DNA of 64,000 bases from Candidatus Omnitrophota bacterium (GTDB lineage: Bacteria; Omnitrophota; Gorgyraeia; JAUYCX01), in NCBI GenBank assembly GCA_030692045.1, contig JAUYCX010000035.1, forward strand, positions 280,100 to 344,099, given 5' to 3'. The notes beneath the pieces were generated by a model. That model was given only the letters and a program-made list of their open reading frames with translations, ran no database searches and was not told the origin of the DNA. Every line of letters starts with the position of its first letter. Within the stretch, counting starts at the first letter, position 1. The position numbers were made by a program, and so were the translations under genes. Shown here piece after piece: positions 42,044-50,242 of the stretch.

Positions 42044-42963
42044 AATCTTTCTCCCAATAGAAATACCAATATCGCTTTCTGCACATGCAACCTATTTTCT
42101 GCCTGCTCAAAAACTACAGAATGTTTTCCGTCAATAATTTCATCAATTACTTCCTGAGAGCGATGTGCCGGCAGGCAATGCATAAAAATAAAATCTTTTT
42201 TAGCATAAGAAACTAATCTGGAGCTTACCTGAAATTCAGCAAAAACTTTTTTTCTTTCTTCAATTTCATGCTCCTTACCCATACTTGCCCAAACATCTGT
42301 ATAAATTACGTCAGCATCTTTTGTTGCCTCTTTGGCAGAATTAGTTAAAGAAACCAAAGATCTTGCTTTTTTAGCAAATTTTTTAGCCGCCCCTACCACT
42401 TCTTTATTGGGTTCATAGTTTTTGGGGCAGGCAACCTTTATATTTATCCCCATTTTACTTGCACCAAAAAGAAGTGAATGGCAAACATTATTTCCATCAC
42501 CAACATAAGCCAGCGTAATACCCTTAAGGTATTTCTTTTTTTTATTAATAGTATAGATATCAGCCAAAATCTGGCAGGGATGTTCAAAATCACTTAAACC
42601 ATTAATTACAGGGATTGCAGCTGCTTTTGCAAAATCTATTATATCCTGATGCAAAAATGTTCTTAAAACTACAGCATCTAAATAGCGAGAAAGAGTTTTA
42701 GCTGCGTCTGAAATAGTTTCTCTTTTTCCCAAATCAATTTCCTCAGGGCTTAAATAAACCGGATGACCCCCCAATTGCCAAATACCTACATCAAAGGAAA
42801 CCCGGGTTCTGTTAGATGGCTTCTGAAATATTAAACCGATGGATTTACCTTCGAGTGCTTGAGAAAATTTTTGGCTGTTTTTCTTAATTTTATCTGTGAG
42901 GCCAAAAATTTTCTCAATCTCCTGAGCACTTAAATCCTTAAGCGAAATAAAATCTTTCTTCAT
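42040..42963 (-). CDS. argF: ornithine carbamoyltransferase
   Basis: Makes citrulline from ornithine and carbamoyl phosphate. The 307 residues show the carbamoyl phosphate motif SNRTRVSF, HPCQILADI, DVWASMG (ornithine side) and FMHCLPAHR. The SxRTR motif is SNRTR, an accepted variant. It lies 11 bases downstream of argD. Confidence 0.95.
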   Translation of the reverse strand: MKKDFISLKDLSAQEIEKIFGLTDKIKKNSQKFSQALEGKSIGLIFQKPSNRTRVSFDVGIWQLGGHPVYLSPEEIDLGKRETISDAAKTLSRYLDAVVLRTFLHQDIIDFAKAAAIPVINGLSDFEHPCQILADIYTINKKKKYLKGITLAYVGDGNNVCHSLLFGASKMGINIKVACPKNYEPNKEVVGAAKKFAKKARSLVSLTNSAKEATKDADVIYTDVWASMGKEHEIEERKKVFAEFQVSSRLVSYAKKDFIFMHCLPAHRSQEVIDEIIDGKHSVVFEQAENRLHVQKAILVFLLGERL

Positions 42964-42974
42964 TTTTCTAACTA

Positions 42975-44153
42975 TTAGCCCTCTTTTAAGACTGACTCCA
43001 ATATTCCCAGCGCTTTATCCGCTTGCTTTTTTGTAACATTGAGCGCAGGCATTAATCGTAACACTGTATCGTGAGTACAATTGATAATCAATCCATTTTC
43101 TAAGCATTTTTCTACAATAGTTTTACCCAAAATATTTAATTCTATACCAATCATTAAACCCATTCCTCTTATTTCTTTAATTATGGAATATTTATTTTTA
43201 AGCATACCTAATTTAGTAAATAAGTATTCACTCATAATCTTAGCGTTCTTAAGCATCTTTTCTTTTTGAATTGCCTTAAATACTCCCAGTGCCGCCTTGC
43301 ATACAAGCGGGCTTCCGCCGAATGTGGAGGCATGCATTCCCGGTTTAAAAGTATCAGCAATTTCTTTTTTTACAACCATTGCTCCGATTGGCAACCCGCC
43401 GCCCAAGGCCTTTGCCAAAGTCATAATATCAGGAGTAATGCCATAATTTTGATAACAGAACATCTTTGCAGTCCTGCCAATTCCGGTTTGCACTTCATCA
43501 ATAATCAAGAGTAAATCTTTTTCATGACAAATTTTTCTTATCTCTTGAACAAATTTTGGGTTAGCAACATTTATGCCGCCTTCTCCTTGAATTAATTCCA
43601 GTATTATTGCCACTGTCTTCTCATTAACTGAACTTTTTAACTTTTCTATATCATTAAAGGGAATAATTTTAAAACCTGCCAAAAGCGGGCTAAATCCCTC
43701 TTGATATTTTGGCTGGCCAGTTGCAGAAAGTGCGCCCAAGGTTCTGCCATGAAAAGAATTTTCAAAGGAAATAATTTCAAACCTTTCACCCTTTCCATAT
43801 AAACGGGAAAATTTTATGGCTGCCTCATTTGCCTCTGCTCCAGAATTACAAAAAAATACCTTTGAGGCAAATGTCCAATAAACAATTTCTTTTGCCAGCC
43901 TTGCCTGGTTGGGATGATAAAAATTATTAGGGATATGAATTAACTTTCCCAGTTGATCGCGCACTGCTGATAAAACCTTAGGATGACAGTGCCCCAAATT
44001 ACTCACACCCCAACCCGGGAAAAAATCCAAGTATTCCTTACCGTCAATATCCCAGATTTTCATGCCCTTTGCCTTGACAAAAATTACTGGCAATCTGGAA
44101 TAAGTGGCTAGAATATAATCATTATAAGCTTGAAAAATATCTTGTTTTTTCAT
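42975..44153 (-). CDS. argD: acetylornithine aminotransferase
   Basis: Class III PLP aminotransferase of arginine synthesis. Motifs include FFPGWGVSNLGHCHP, FCNSGAEANEAAIK, FHGRTLGALSATGQ, LIIDEVQTGIGRT and ALGGGLPIGAM with the PLP Lys just before. The start at 44153 (MKKQDIF) is preferred; the upstream in-frame ATG at 44168 lies inside a palindromic repeat end. Neither has a strong ribosome site. DapL does the lysine-branch amination, so ArgD need not serve both. Confidence 0.95.
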   Translation of the reverse strand: MKKQDIFQAYNDYILATYSRLPVIFVKAKGMKIWDIDGKEYLDFFPGWGVSNLGHCHPKVLSAVRDQLGKLIHIPNNFYHPNQARLAKEIVYWTFASKVFFCNSGAEANEAAIKFSRLYGKGERFEIISFENSFHGRTLGALSATGQPKYQEGFSPLLAGFKIIPFNDIEKLKSSVNEKTVAIILELIQGEGGINVANPKFVQEIRKICHEKDLLLIIDEVQTGIGRTAKMFCYQNYGITPDIMTLAKALGGGLPIGAMVVKKEIADTFKPGMHASTFGGSPLVCKAALGVFKAIQKEKMLKNAKIMSEYLFTKLGMLKNKYSIIKEIRGMGLMIGIELNILGKTIVEKCLENGLIINCTHDTVLRLMPALNVTKKQADKALGILESVLKEG

Positions 44154-44157
44154 ATTA

Positions 44158-44243
44158 AATGAGCACATAACTTACGAACACGAAGTGTCCCGTAAAATCG
44201 CAAAGCGATTTCCGGGGATGAGTAAGTTATAAGTGCGAATTTA
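44158..44243. repeat. TTCG...CTCATT palindromic element
   Basis: Minus strand: starts AAATTCGCAC and ends GTGCTCATTT. Inner arms ATAACTTAC/GTAAGTTAT enclose further short hairpins (AATCGCAAAGCGATT). It is one of three palindromes filling the argD-argB gap, and it supplies the alternative upstream start codon of argD. Confidence 0.6.
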
Positions 44244-44350
44244 ACCCAGCACTAATTTTACTAAGAGTGCTTAATTGTGAATAAAACGGTTTCATTCGAA
44301 TAAAACCAAAATCTTTAGTATAGAGCATATCAGTAAAATTAGTGCTGGGT
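44244..44350. repeat. 107-base element with 18-base perfect inverted ends
   Basis: Ends ACCCAGCACTAATTTTAC (44244-44261) and its exact complement (44333-44350) enclose 71 bases without an ORF. The layout resembles a very small inverted-repeat element (MITE-like) placed between two TTCG...CTCA palindromes. Confidence 0.55.
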
Positions 44351-44353
44351 AAG

Positions 44354-44410
44354 TTCGGACAGATAACTTATGTCTCCGCCTTCGGCGGATTCCATAAGTT
44401 ATGTCCTCAC
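44354..44410. repeat. TTCG...CTCA palindromic element
   Basis: Plus strand: TTCGGACA...TGTCCTCACTT with inner arms ATAACTTATG/CATAAGTTAT and a central TCCGCC-TTC-GGCGGA hairpin. It lies directly upstream of the argB stop codon and has the same end bases as copies at 19.2, 31.97, 44.16 and 47.45 kb. Confidence 0.6.
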
Positions 44411-45262
44411 TTATCTAACAATTTCCGTTCCAATGCCTTTATCAGTAAATATCTCAAGCAGTAAGGCATGCTGAATACGGGCATCAATAATATGAGTTTT
44501 TTTGACTCCTGCCTCAAGTGCATTAATACAGGCATTCACTTTAGGAATCATTCCCTCCTGAATTACCTTTTCCTTAATCATTGCCTTTGCCTCTTTGATA
44601 TTTAAAGTGGAAATAAAAGAATCCACATCCGAGGAGCTACGCATAATTCCTTTGACATTGGTTAACAAAACAAATTTTTCAGCTGATAAAGAAACAGCAA
44701 TGAAGCTGGCGGCCTCATCTGCATTTATATTATATACGTATCTATCCTGCCCAAGTCCCATAGGAGAAATAACTGGAATAAAATCTTTTTTTAAATGCGA
44801 CTCAATTTTATTCTTATCTATTTTATTTACCTCTCCTACAAAACCTAAATCTTTTTTACCTCGTTTTTTTTGTGCCTCGATTATCCCTTCTTCGCCCTTT
44901 AAACTTACAGCGCTTCCTTTAAGCAGATTAATCTCTTTAACGATTTTTTCATTCAAATAATCCAATTCTTCTCTAACGATTTTTAAGGTGTCTAAATCTG
45001 TATAACGCATACCCTCAATAAATTCGGTTTTCTTGCCGGTTTGTTTCATCCTCTCTGTGATATTTGGTCCGCCACCGTGAATCAAAACCGGCCTTAAGCC
45101 AATAAGACTTAAAAATACAATATCCTCTAATACAGAGCGTCTTATTTTATCCTCGCCTAAAATACTTCCGCCGTATTTTATAACAACAGTTTTTTTGCGA
45201 AAGGCGTGGATATAGGCACTCGCTTCAATTAAAACATCTGCTTTTTTAATTATATCTTGCAT
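44411..45262 (-). CDS. argB: acetylglutamate kinase
   Basis: Second step of arginine synthesis. The 283 residues contain VVIKYGGSIL, IHGGGPNI and the NINADEAA segment. An N-terminal helix of ~20 residues precedes the kinase core, a feature associated with arginine-inhibited hexameric enzymes, so feedback control by arginine is likely. It overlaps argJ by 17 bases. Confidence 0.96.
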   Translation of the reverse strand: MQDIIKKADVLIEASAYIHAFRKKTVVIKYGGSILGEDKIRRSVLEDIVFLSLIGLRPVLIHGGGPNITERMKQTGKKTEFIEGMRYTDLDTLKIVREELDYLNEKIVKEINLLKGSAVSLKGEEGIIEAQKKRGKKDLGFVGEVNKIDKNKIESHLKKDFIPVISPMGLGQDRYVYNINADEAASFIAVSLSAEKFVLLTNVKGIMRSSSDVDSFISTLNIKEAKAMIKEKVIQEGMIPKVNACINALEAGVKKTHIIDARIQHALLLEIFTDKGIGTEIVR

Positions 45263-46382
45263 TAATCCTCACATATTCATAGGACAAATCACTGGTATAA
45301 ACTGTTGCTTCGGATTTGCCCTGATTTAAATTAACTGTAATTGTTATTTCTTTTCTTTTAAAGGGAGTAAAATTTATTTTAAGTTTGTCTTCTTTTAAAT
45401 CTATTCCTGCTTGGCCAATTGCCGCAGCAATTCTTCCCCAATTCTTTCCTCCTGAAAAAAAGGCTGTTTTAACCAATGTAGAATTTGCAATTGCAAAGCC
45501 AACTTTTTTTGCATCTTCAATTGTTTTGGCGCCACAAACAACAATCTTAACAAATTTTGTGGCGCCCTCAGCATCCCAAACAATCTTCTTGGCTAAATTT
45601 AAACATAACTGGCTTAGCCTTTCAGTAAATAAAAAGAAATTTCTGTCTTTTGAGCTAATTAATTTATTTTTTGCTAAGCCATTTGCCAGAATTAAAACCA
45701 TATCATTCGTGCTAGTGCATCCGTCAACAGAAATACAATTAAATGATTTATCCACAGCAATTCTTAATGCCTGCTTTAAAAGGATGGGAGTAATTTTTAC
45801 ATCCGTAGTAATAAAAGCTAACATTGTAGCCATTTTAGGATAGACCATTCCTGCTCCCTTTGCCATTGCGCCAATGGTCACATCTTTATGGCTGATTTGA
45901 AATCTAATTGCTTCTTGTTTTGGCTTAGTATCTGTTGTCATAATTGCAAATGCAGCCCTGCGGCCACCATCCTTGCTTAAACCATTAACTAAAACTGGTA
46001 ATGCCTTTTCAATATTTTTAAGGGGAAGTTTCTTGCCGATAATGCCTGTAGAGGCAACCAAAACATCCTCTTTATCAACACCCAAAATTTGCGCTAATCT
46101 ATGTGTTGTGTGTAAAGCGCTAATTAAACCCTGCTTTCCTGTTGAGCAATTGGCATTGCCGCTATTTACAATTATTGCTTGAGCAAGATTATCCTTTAAA
46201 TGAGCTTCAGTAACCTTTATGGGTGCGGCTTGAATTTTATTGGTAGTAAACATTCCGCAAGCAACAGCCAAGACATCTGAATAAACCAATGCCAAATCCA
46301 GTTTGCCGGATTTTTTTATACCGCAATAAACGCCATTTGCCTTAAAACCAAGCGGTGCAGTAACCCCTGTTATAATTTTCAT
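45246..46382 (-). CDS. argJ: bifunctional ornithine acetyltransferase / N-acetylglutamate synthase
   Basis: Recycles the acetyl group in the arginine pathway and can make acetylglutamate. The 378 residues carry the self-cleavage site in GAGMVYPKMATMLAF; Thr186 would become the N-terminal nucleophile of the beta chain. IVNSGNANC and STGIIGKKL also fit. No argA or argE is seen, consistent with the cyclic pathway. It overlaps argC by four bases. Confidence 0.96.
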   Translation of the reverse strand: MKIITGVTAPLGFKANGVYCGIKKSGKLDLALVYSDVLAVACGMFTTNKIQAAPIKVTEAHLKDNLAQAIIVNSGNANCSTGKQGLISALHTTHRLAQILGVDKEDVLVASTGIIGKKLPLKNIEKALPVLVNGLSKDGGRRAAFAIMTTDTKPKQEAIRFQISHKDVTIGAMAKGAGMVYPKMATMLAFITTDVKITPILLKQALRIAVDKSFNCISVDGCTSTNDMVLILANGLAKNKLISSKDRNFFLFTERLSQLCLNLAKKIVWDAEGATKFVKIVVCGAKTIEDAKKVGFAIANSTLVKTAFFSGGKNWGRIAAAIGQAGIDLKEDKLKINFTPFKRKEITITVNLNQGKSEATVYTSDLSYEYVRINARYN

Positions 46383-47404
46383 AAAAGTGCCTGGGCTTCT
46401 TTAAAGCCGTACATTATATTCAAATTCTGAACTGCCTGACCGCTAGCGCCCTTCATCAAATTATCAATTGCCGCAACTACAATTAAGAGGTTTCCCTCAT
46501 TTACCTTTAGTCCAATATCGCAAAAATTTGTTTCAAATACATCTCTGGTTTGAGGAAATAATCCCTCTTCTTTTATTCGCACAAATGGTTCCTTGTCATA
46601 AAAATTCTTATACAGTGAAAATGCCTTAAGGCTTTTCAAGTTAAACTTGGTATTAAATCTTATGTAGATAGTCTCTAAAATACCTCTATTCATAGGTATT
46701 AAATGCGGCACAAAGGTTGTATGAACTTTTCTGCCTGCCAACTTAGAAAGCTCTTGTTCAATCTCTGGCATATGCTGATGAATGTTTATCTTATAGGCCT
46801 TGATATTTTCATTTATCTCTGAAAAAAAGAAATCCATTGCTGCCTTTCTTCCTGCGCCAGTTAGGCCTGATTTGGCATCAATAATAATTGAGTCAATATG
46901 TTTAGAAAAACCGGCAATAATTGGAGATAGCGCCAAAATTGCAGCTGTGGGATAACAACCCGGATTAGCAATTAATTTTGCCTTTTTAATATCCTCTCTG
47001 TACAACTCAGGCAATCCATAAACTGCGCAGGTTAAATTTTTCTTATCCTTATGCTTAACGCCATAACAGGCCTCGTAACTTGCAACGCTTTCAAAGCGAT
47101 AATCTGCGCTTAAATCAATTATCCTTTTGCCGGCTTTTAACAAATTTGGCACAACCTGCATTGATACGGTATGAGGCAAAGCCAAAAACAAAACATCGCA
47201 ATTTGCTATGGCTTTTTCCATATTGAGATTGCCGCAGACTAAAGACAATCTTCCCTTTAAGGAAGGAAAAATTGAAGAAATATCCTGCGCTCTCTCTATT
47301 TTGGCAGCAAGATAATTTATTCTAACCTGCGGGTGCTTAAGAAGAATTTTTAAAATCTCTTCTCCGGTATATCCTGTTGCGCCGATAATGCCAACTCTAA
47401 GCAT
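46379..47404 (-). CDS. argC: N-acetyl-gamma-glutamyl-phosphate reductase
   Basis: The 341 residues include GATGYTGEEIL, the catalytic Cys150 in ANPGCYPTAA and HMPEIEQEL. It is the first gene of the argC-J-B-D-F-G-H run. The gap upstream carries a palindromic repeat and the rpsI terminator, so a promoter for the arg genes is expected within 47405-47510. Confidence 0.96.
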   Translation of the reverse strand: MLRVGIIGATGYTGEEILKILLKHPQVRINYLAAKIERAQDISSIFPSLKGRLSLVCGNLNMEKAIANCDVLFLALPHTVSMQVVPNLLKAGKRIIDLSADYRFESVASYEACYGVKHKDKKNLTCAVYGLPELYREDIKKAKLIANPGCYPTAAILALSPIIAGFSKHIDSIIIDAKSGLTGAGRKAAMDFFFSEINENIKAYKINIHQHMPEIEQELSKLAGRKVHTTFVPHLIPMNRGILETIYIRFNTKFNLKSLKAFSLYKNFYDKEPFVRIKEEGLFPQTRDVFETNFCDIGLKVNEGNLLIVVAAIDNLMKGASGQAVQNLNIMYGFKEAQALL

Positions 47405-47446
47405 TTTAGACTCCTTGAATAAACATTCATTTTATCCGCCAAAAAG

Positions 47447-47509
47447 CTCGGCGGATAGATTCGACTAACAACTTATGTCACTTTCGTTCCATAAGTTGTA
47501 GTCTCATTC
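47447..47509. repeat. TTCG...CTCATT palindromic element upstream of argC
   Basis: Plus strand: ATTCGACTA...TAGTCTCATT with inner arms ACAACTTATG/CATAAGTTGT. It adjoins a TCCGCC...GGCGGA hairpin (47435-47454). It belongs to the family also found at 19.2, 31.97 and 44.2-44.4 kb. Confidence 0.6.
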
Positions 47510-47510
47510 T

Positions 47511-47555
47511 AAAATAAAAAACCTATCTCGTCAATAAATTTTTCGTCGAGATAGG
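47511..47555 (-). terminator. rho-independent terminator after rpsI
   Basis: On the minus strand CCTATCTCG (47555-47547), a 16-base loop, CGAGATAGG (47530-47522) and then TTTTTTATTTT. It lies 72 bases downstream of the rpsI stop and separates the ribosomal protein pair from the arginine genes. Confidence 0.9.
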
Positions 47556-47626
47556 CGCTTTGTAGGTTTAAGATTTATGTTTAAGCTTATCTACAAATTC
47601 TTTTCTTTTAAATTGATAAATTCAAA

Positions 47627-48022
47627 TTAACGCTTTGTCCACTGGAATCTTTTGCGCGCGCCTTTCTGACCGAATTTCTTACGCTCCTTCATCCTGGGGT
47701 CGCGCCTTAAGAAACCCTCTTTTCTTAAAATTGACTGTGTGCTTGGGTTAGCCAAAACAAGGCTCCGTGAAATACCCAGACGCAATGCACCTGCCTGACC
47801 AGATATTCCACCGCCATTAATATTTGCAAAAATATTAAATTTATTCATATTATTTGTTGCCACTAAAGGCTGCATAATTAGAATTCTATCTGTTTCTCGA
47901 GGAAAATATTTTACAAATTCTCTGCCATTTACCAAAATATTGCCATTTCCTGGTATTAAATTTACTCTGGCAACCGACTCTTTTCTTCTACCAACAGTTG
48001 TGTATTTTAGAGCTTCTACCAC
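47627..48022 (-). CDS. rpsI: 30S ribosomal protein S9
   Basis: A 131-residue protein with the typical YTTVGRRKESVARV start, GGGISGQAGALRLGISRSL and the basic C-terminus ending GARKRFQWTKR, which reaches the P-site tRNA. It follows rplM by 2 bases, the usual pair. Confidence 0.97.
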   Translation of the reverse strand: MVEALKYTTVGRRKESVARVNLIPGNGNILVNGREFVKYFPRETDRILIMQPLVATNNMNKFNIFANINGGGISGQAGALRLGISRSLVLANPSTQSILRKEGFLRRDPRMKERKKFGQKGARKRFQWTKR

Positions 48023-48024
48023 CT

Positions 48025-48456
48025 TTAAACCTCCAAATTTATAGGATTTTGTGATTTATGCTGATGAGTACTTCCTGCATAAACTTTTAATTTTCTAATA
48101 ATTCTCCTGCCCAAAGGATTGCTGGGTAACATTCGCTTAACAGCCAATGTTAAAACCTTTGAAGGATTTTTCTTTAATAAAGTCTCTAAAGTATAAGTCT
48201 TTAATCCTCCTGGATACCCAGAATAATGCATATAAATCTTATCTTTTAATTTTTTACCAGTAACTCGAATGCCGCTGGCATTTATTATAATTACATTATC
48301 ACCACAATCAATATGTGGAGTATAAATTGTTTTATGCTTGCCGCGAAGGATACGCGCAACTCTTGTGGCAAGCCTGCCTAAAATCTTATCCTTGGCATCT
48401 ACAAGATACCAATTACGGTTTATATCACTTTGTTTAGCTGAAAATGTTTTTTGCAT
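48025..48456 (-). CDS. rplM: 50S ribosomal protein L13
   Basis: A 143-residue protein with NRNWYLVDAKDKILGRLAT, HIDCGDNVIIINA and MLPSNPLGRRIIRKLKVY, all standard L13 signatures. About 60 bases upstream the leader contains a hairpin with ACTCGGGAT/ATCCCGAGT arms, which may be a repeat or a leader regulator. Confidence 0.97.
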   Translation of the reverse strand: MQKTFSAKQSDINRNWYLVDAKDKILGRLATRVARILRGKHKTIYTPHIDCGDNVIIINASGIRVTGKKLKDKIYMHYSGYPGGLKTYTLETLLKKNPSKVLTLAVKRMLPSNPLGRRIIRKLKVYAGSTHQHKSQNPINLEV

Positions 48457-48490
48457 CCCTCGTATCTATTTCATTAAGTTATTCGAACTA

Positions 48491-48512
48491 CTCGGGATGA
48501 ATCCCGAGTGCA
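48491..48512. repeat. hairpin in the rplM leader
   Basis: Inverted repeat ACTCGGGAT-GA-ATCCCGAGT in the 105-base gap between truA and rplM. L13 leaders are autoregulatory in some bacteria, but this hairpin does not show a recognisable L13-leader pattern; it may simply be a dispersed palindrome. Confidence 0.4.
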
Positions 48513-48561
48513 AACGAATGAATTCATAGGGTTTCAAATATAACATGATTTTTAAGACAAG

Positions 48562-49332
48562 TCAATAGATAACTTTTACAAGTGTTAAGCCTTTGGCAGG
48601 AACAGTTGGACCGGCAAATTTGCGGTTTTTTTGAATTAAAATCTTCTGAAGGTCTTTTGGCTTAAGCTTTCCTTGCCCAACTTCCATTAAGGTTCCCACA
48701 ATGCTTCTTACCATTTTATACAAAAATCCATCTGCTTCGATATCAAAATTGATAAAGTTACCTTCTTTCTTTAAAGAAATATTTTTTATATGGCGCTTTG
48801 AACTTCGATATCTTTTATCACTTACCTGAAAAGATTTAAAATCTTTTCTGCCTAAGAGCAATCTTGCGGCTTGACGCATTGCATTCAAATTAAGCTTATA
48901 AGGATAAAAATAATAAAAATTTCTCTGCATCACCGAGCGAATCGGGCTATTTAAAATTGTATAACGATAGATTTTGCTTTTAACATCAAAGCGGGAATGA
49001 AAATCTGATGGCGCTTCTTCTATTTTTTTTATGGCAATATCCGCAGGTAAAACCGCATTTAATGCCCTTTTTATATCAGCAACAGAAAGCCTGGAATTGG
49101 TTTTAAAATTTGCAACCTGTCCAAGGGCATGCGCTCCGCTATCAGTCCTGCCCGAGCCGATTAATTTTATTTTTTCATTAAGAATTCTTTTTAAGGCGTT
49201 TTCAAGAGTTTCCTGAACAGTCCTTCTCTGACTTCTGACTTCTGACTTCTGACTTCTGACTTTCTGTGTTTGCCAGCCGCAAAAATTTGTTCCTTCGTAT
49301 TCGAGGGTTAATTTAATATTTCTCATAAACAC
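48562..49332 (-). CDS. truA: tRNA pseudouridine(38-40) synthase
   Basis: Makes pseudouridines in the anticodon arm. The 256 residues include the catalytic Asp64 in GSGRTDSGAHA, DFHSRFDVKSKIYRY and FLYKMVRSIVGTL. Residues ~24-36 (KVRSQKSEVRSQRR) come from a tandem heptamer GACTTCT (four exact units at 49230-49257, plus strand). MRN at 49326 is an equally good start. A diverged copy of its first 15 codons lies upstream at 50012-50059. Confidence 0.94.
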   Translation of the reverse strand: MFMRNIKLTLEYEGTNFCGWQTQKVRSQKSEVRSQRRTVQETLENALKRILNEKIKLIGSGRTDSGAHALGQVANFKTNSRLSVADIKRALNAVLPADIAIKKIEEAPSDFHSRFDVKSKIYRYTILNSPIRSVMQRNFYYFYPYKLNLNAMRQAARLLLGRKDFKSFQVSDKRYRSSKRHIKNISLKKEGNFINFDIEADGFLYKMVRSIVGTLMEVGQGKLKPKDLQKILIQKNRKFAGPTVPAKGLTLVKVIY

Positions 49333-49389
49333 AGATTACACAGATGAAAAGCTACAGATTAGCACAGATAAGGTTTACAATTTCTCATC

Positions 49390-49677
49390 TTACAAAGTCC
49401 TGAAATTTCTTAAGTATCTTCTTATTTCATCATGGCTGCCGACCAAGGCTAAATAGAAAGTATCATCTTCTTGTTTTACAATTACGCGTAGCCTTATGCC
49501 TACCCTAAATTCATATTTGTCATGGTTTATCTTTTTAAGTCCAAATCCGAAAGGAAACTCACCGCTAACTAAAAATTGATTAAATAACTTTAATCCTTTG
49601 TCAAGCTGTTTCTTCTCTGGAGGGCTAAGCTTTTTAATTGAGCGCTCAAAGGAAGGAAGTATTACGATTTTCTTCAT
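49390..49677 (-). CDS. RelE/ParE-family toxin
   Basis: A 95-residue protein: ILPSFERSIKKLSPPEKKQL start, then KKINHDKYEFRVGIRLRVIV, the basic beta-sheet typical of RelE/ParE toxins, and VGSHDEIRRYLRN. RelE members cut mRNA on ribosomes; ParE members block gyrase. The class cannot be decided. It overlaps the antitoxin gene by four bases, and inserts directly before truA. Confidence 0.85.
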   Translation of the reverse strand: MKKIVILPSFERSIKKLSPPEKKQLDKGLKLFNQFLVSGEFPFGFGLKKINHDKYEFRVGIRLRVIVKQEDDTFYLALVGSHDEIRRYLRNFRTL

Positions 49678-49937
49678 TTGGATATCTTTTTAATGTAGCG
49701 CGAGAATTCCTTGCCAGGCTTTATTGACTTGCCTTCAGATTTCTCCTGAGAAACAAGATTATCAATAGCAGTCAATTCTTCAGACGTATAGCGCGGCTCA
49801 ATCTCCACAGGAATAAGTTTAATATAATTTTCTTCTACATCCACAGCAAACAGCTCATCCGGCCTTAAATGCAATCTCTTAACTATTTCCTGGGGAATGG
49901 TTAACTGATTTTTTGCTTTAAGTTTTGTGATAGTCAT
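49674..49937 (-). CDS. AbrB/MazE-type antitoxin
   Basis: An 87-residue protein. Residues 1-48 form a swapped-hairpin AbrB DNA-binding domain (TKLKAKNQLTIPQEIVKRLHL), and the acidic/helical tail should bind the toxin. It has a strong ribosome site (GGAGGTG). The gene would autoregulate the pair. A similar but distinct AbrB-RelE pair is on the plus strand at 60948-61474. Confidence 0.85.
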   Translation of the reverse strand: MTITKLKAKNQLTIPQEIVKRLHLRPDELFAVDVEENYIKLIPVEIEPRYTSEELTAIDNLVSQEKSEGKSIKPGKEFSRYIKKISK

Positions 49938-50011
49938 TGTCTTTCACCTCCAAAATAAGTATAGCATAAGTTAGATAGTTGTCAAGTATAACTTTCTAAC
50001 TCTCTGACTTG

Positions 50012-50059
50012 TTAAAAATTTGTTCCGTCGTATTCGAGGGTGAGTTTTGTGTTACGCAT
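50012..50059 (-). pseudogene. fragment of a second truA start
   Basis: Fifteen codons read MRNTKLTLEYDGTNF and a stop. They match the TruA start (MRNIKLTLEYEGTNF) at 13 of 15 residues. The fragment lies just upstream of the toxin-antitoxin pair, with the intact truA just downstream of it. This suggests the pair was inserted at, or the locus recombined across, the truA start. Confidence 0.75.
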
Positions 50060-50074
50060 TGTTAATACAGATTA

Positions 50075-50129
50075 ACCCCGTTAGAAATTTTGCCACAACG
50101 AGTAGCCATAGTGATATTTCTAACGGGGT
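50075..50129. repeat. palindrome with CCCCGTTAGAAAT arms
   Basis: Arms ACCCCGTTAGAAAT (50075-50088) and ATTTCTAACGGGGT (50116-50129) are perfect, with a 27-base loop. The rest of the 49938-50242 gap holds the truA fragment and no further ORF. Confidence 0.65.
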
Positions 50130-50242
50130 GAACACAGATAAATTAAGTTATGTGTCCCAGGAATTGCGTTTAATCTTTTTCTTTTTGTCCGGCTCGTGGA
50201 ATTCTACGTTGGGTTCCATAGGCTAATCAAAATAAGCGACGA

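Noticed and set aside
48457..48561. rplM leader as a known L13 leader element or T-box
   Set aside because: Only a single short hairpin is present; the conserved bases of those leaders are not seen.
49222..49262. Tandem GACTTCT units looked like a CRISPR or satellite array
   Set aside because: Units are 7 bases, without spacers, and lie within the open truA frame; there are no cas genes.
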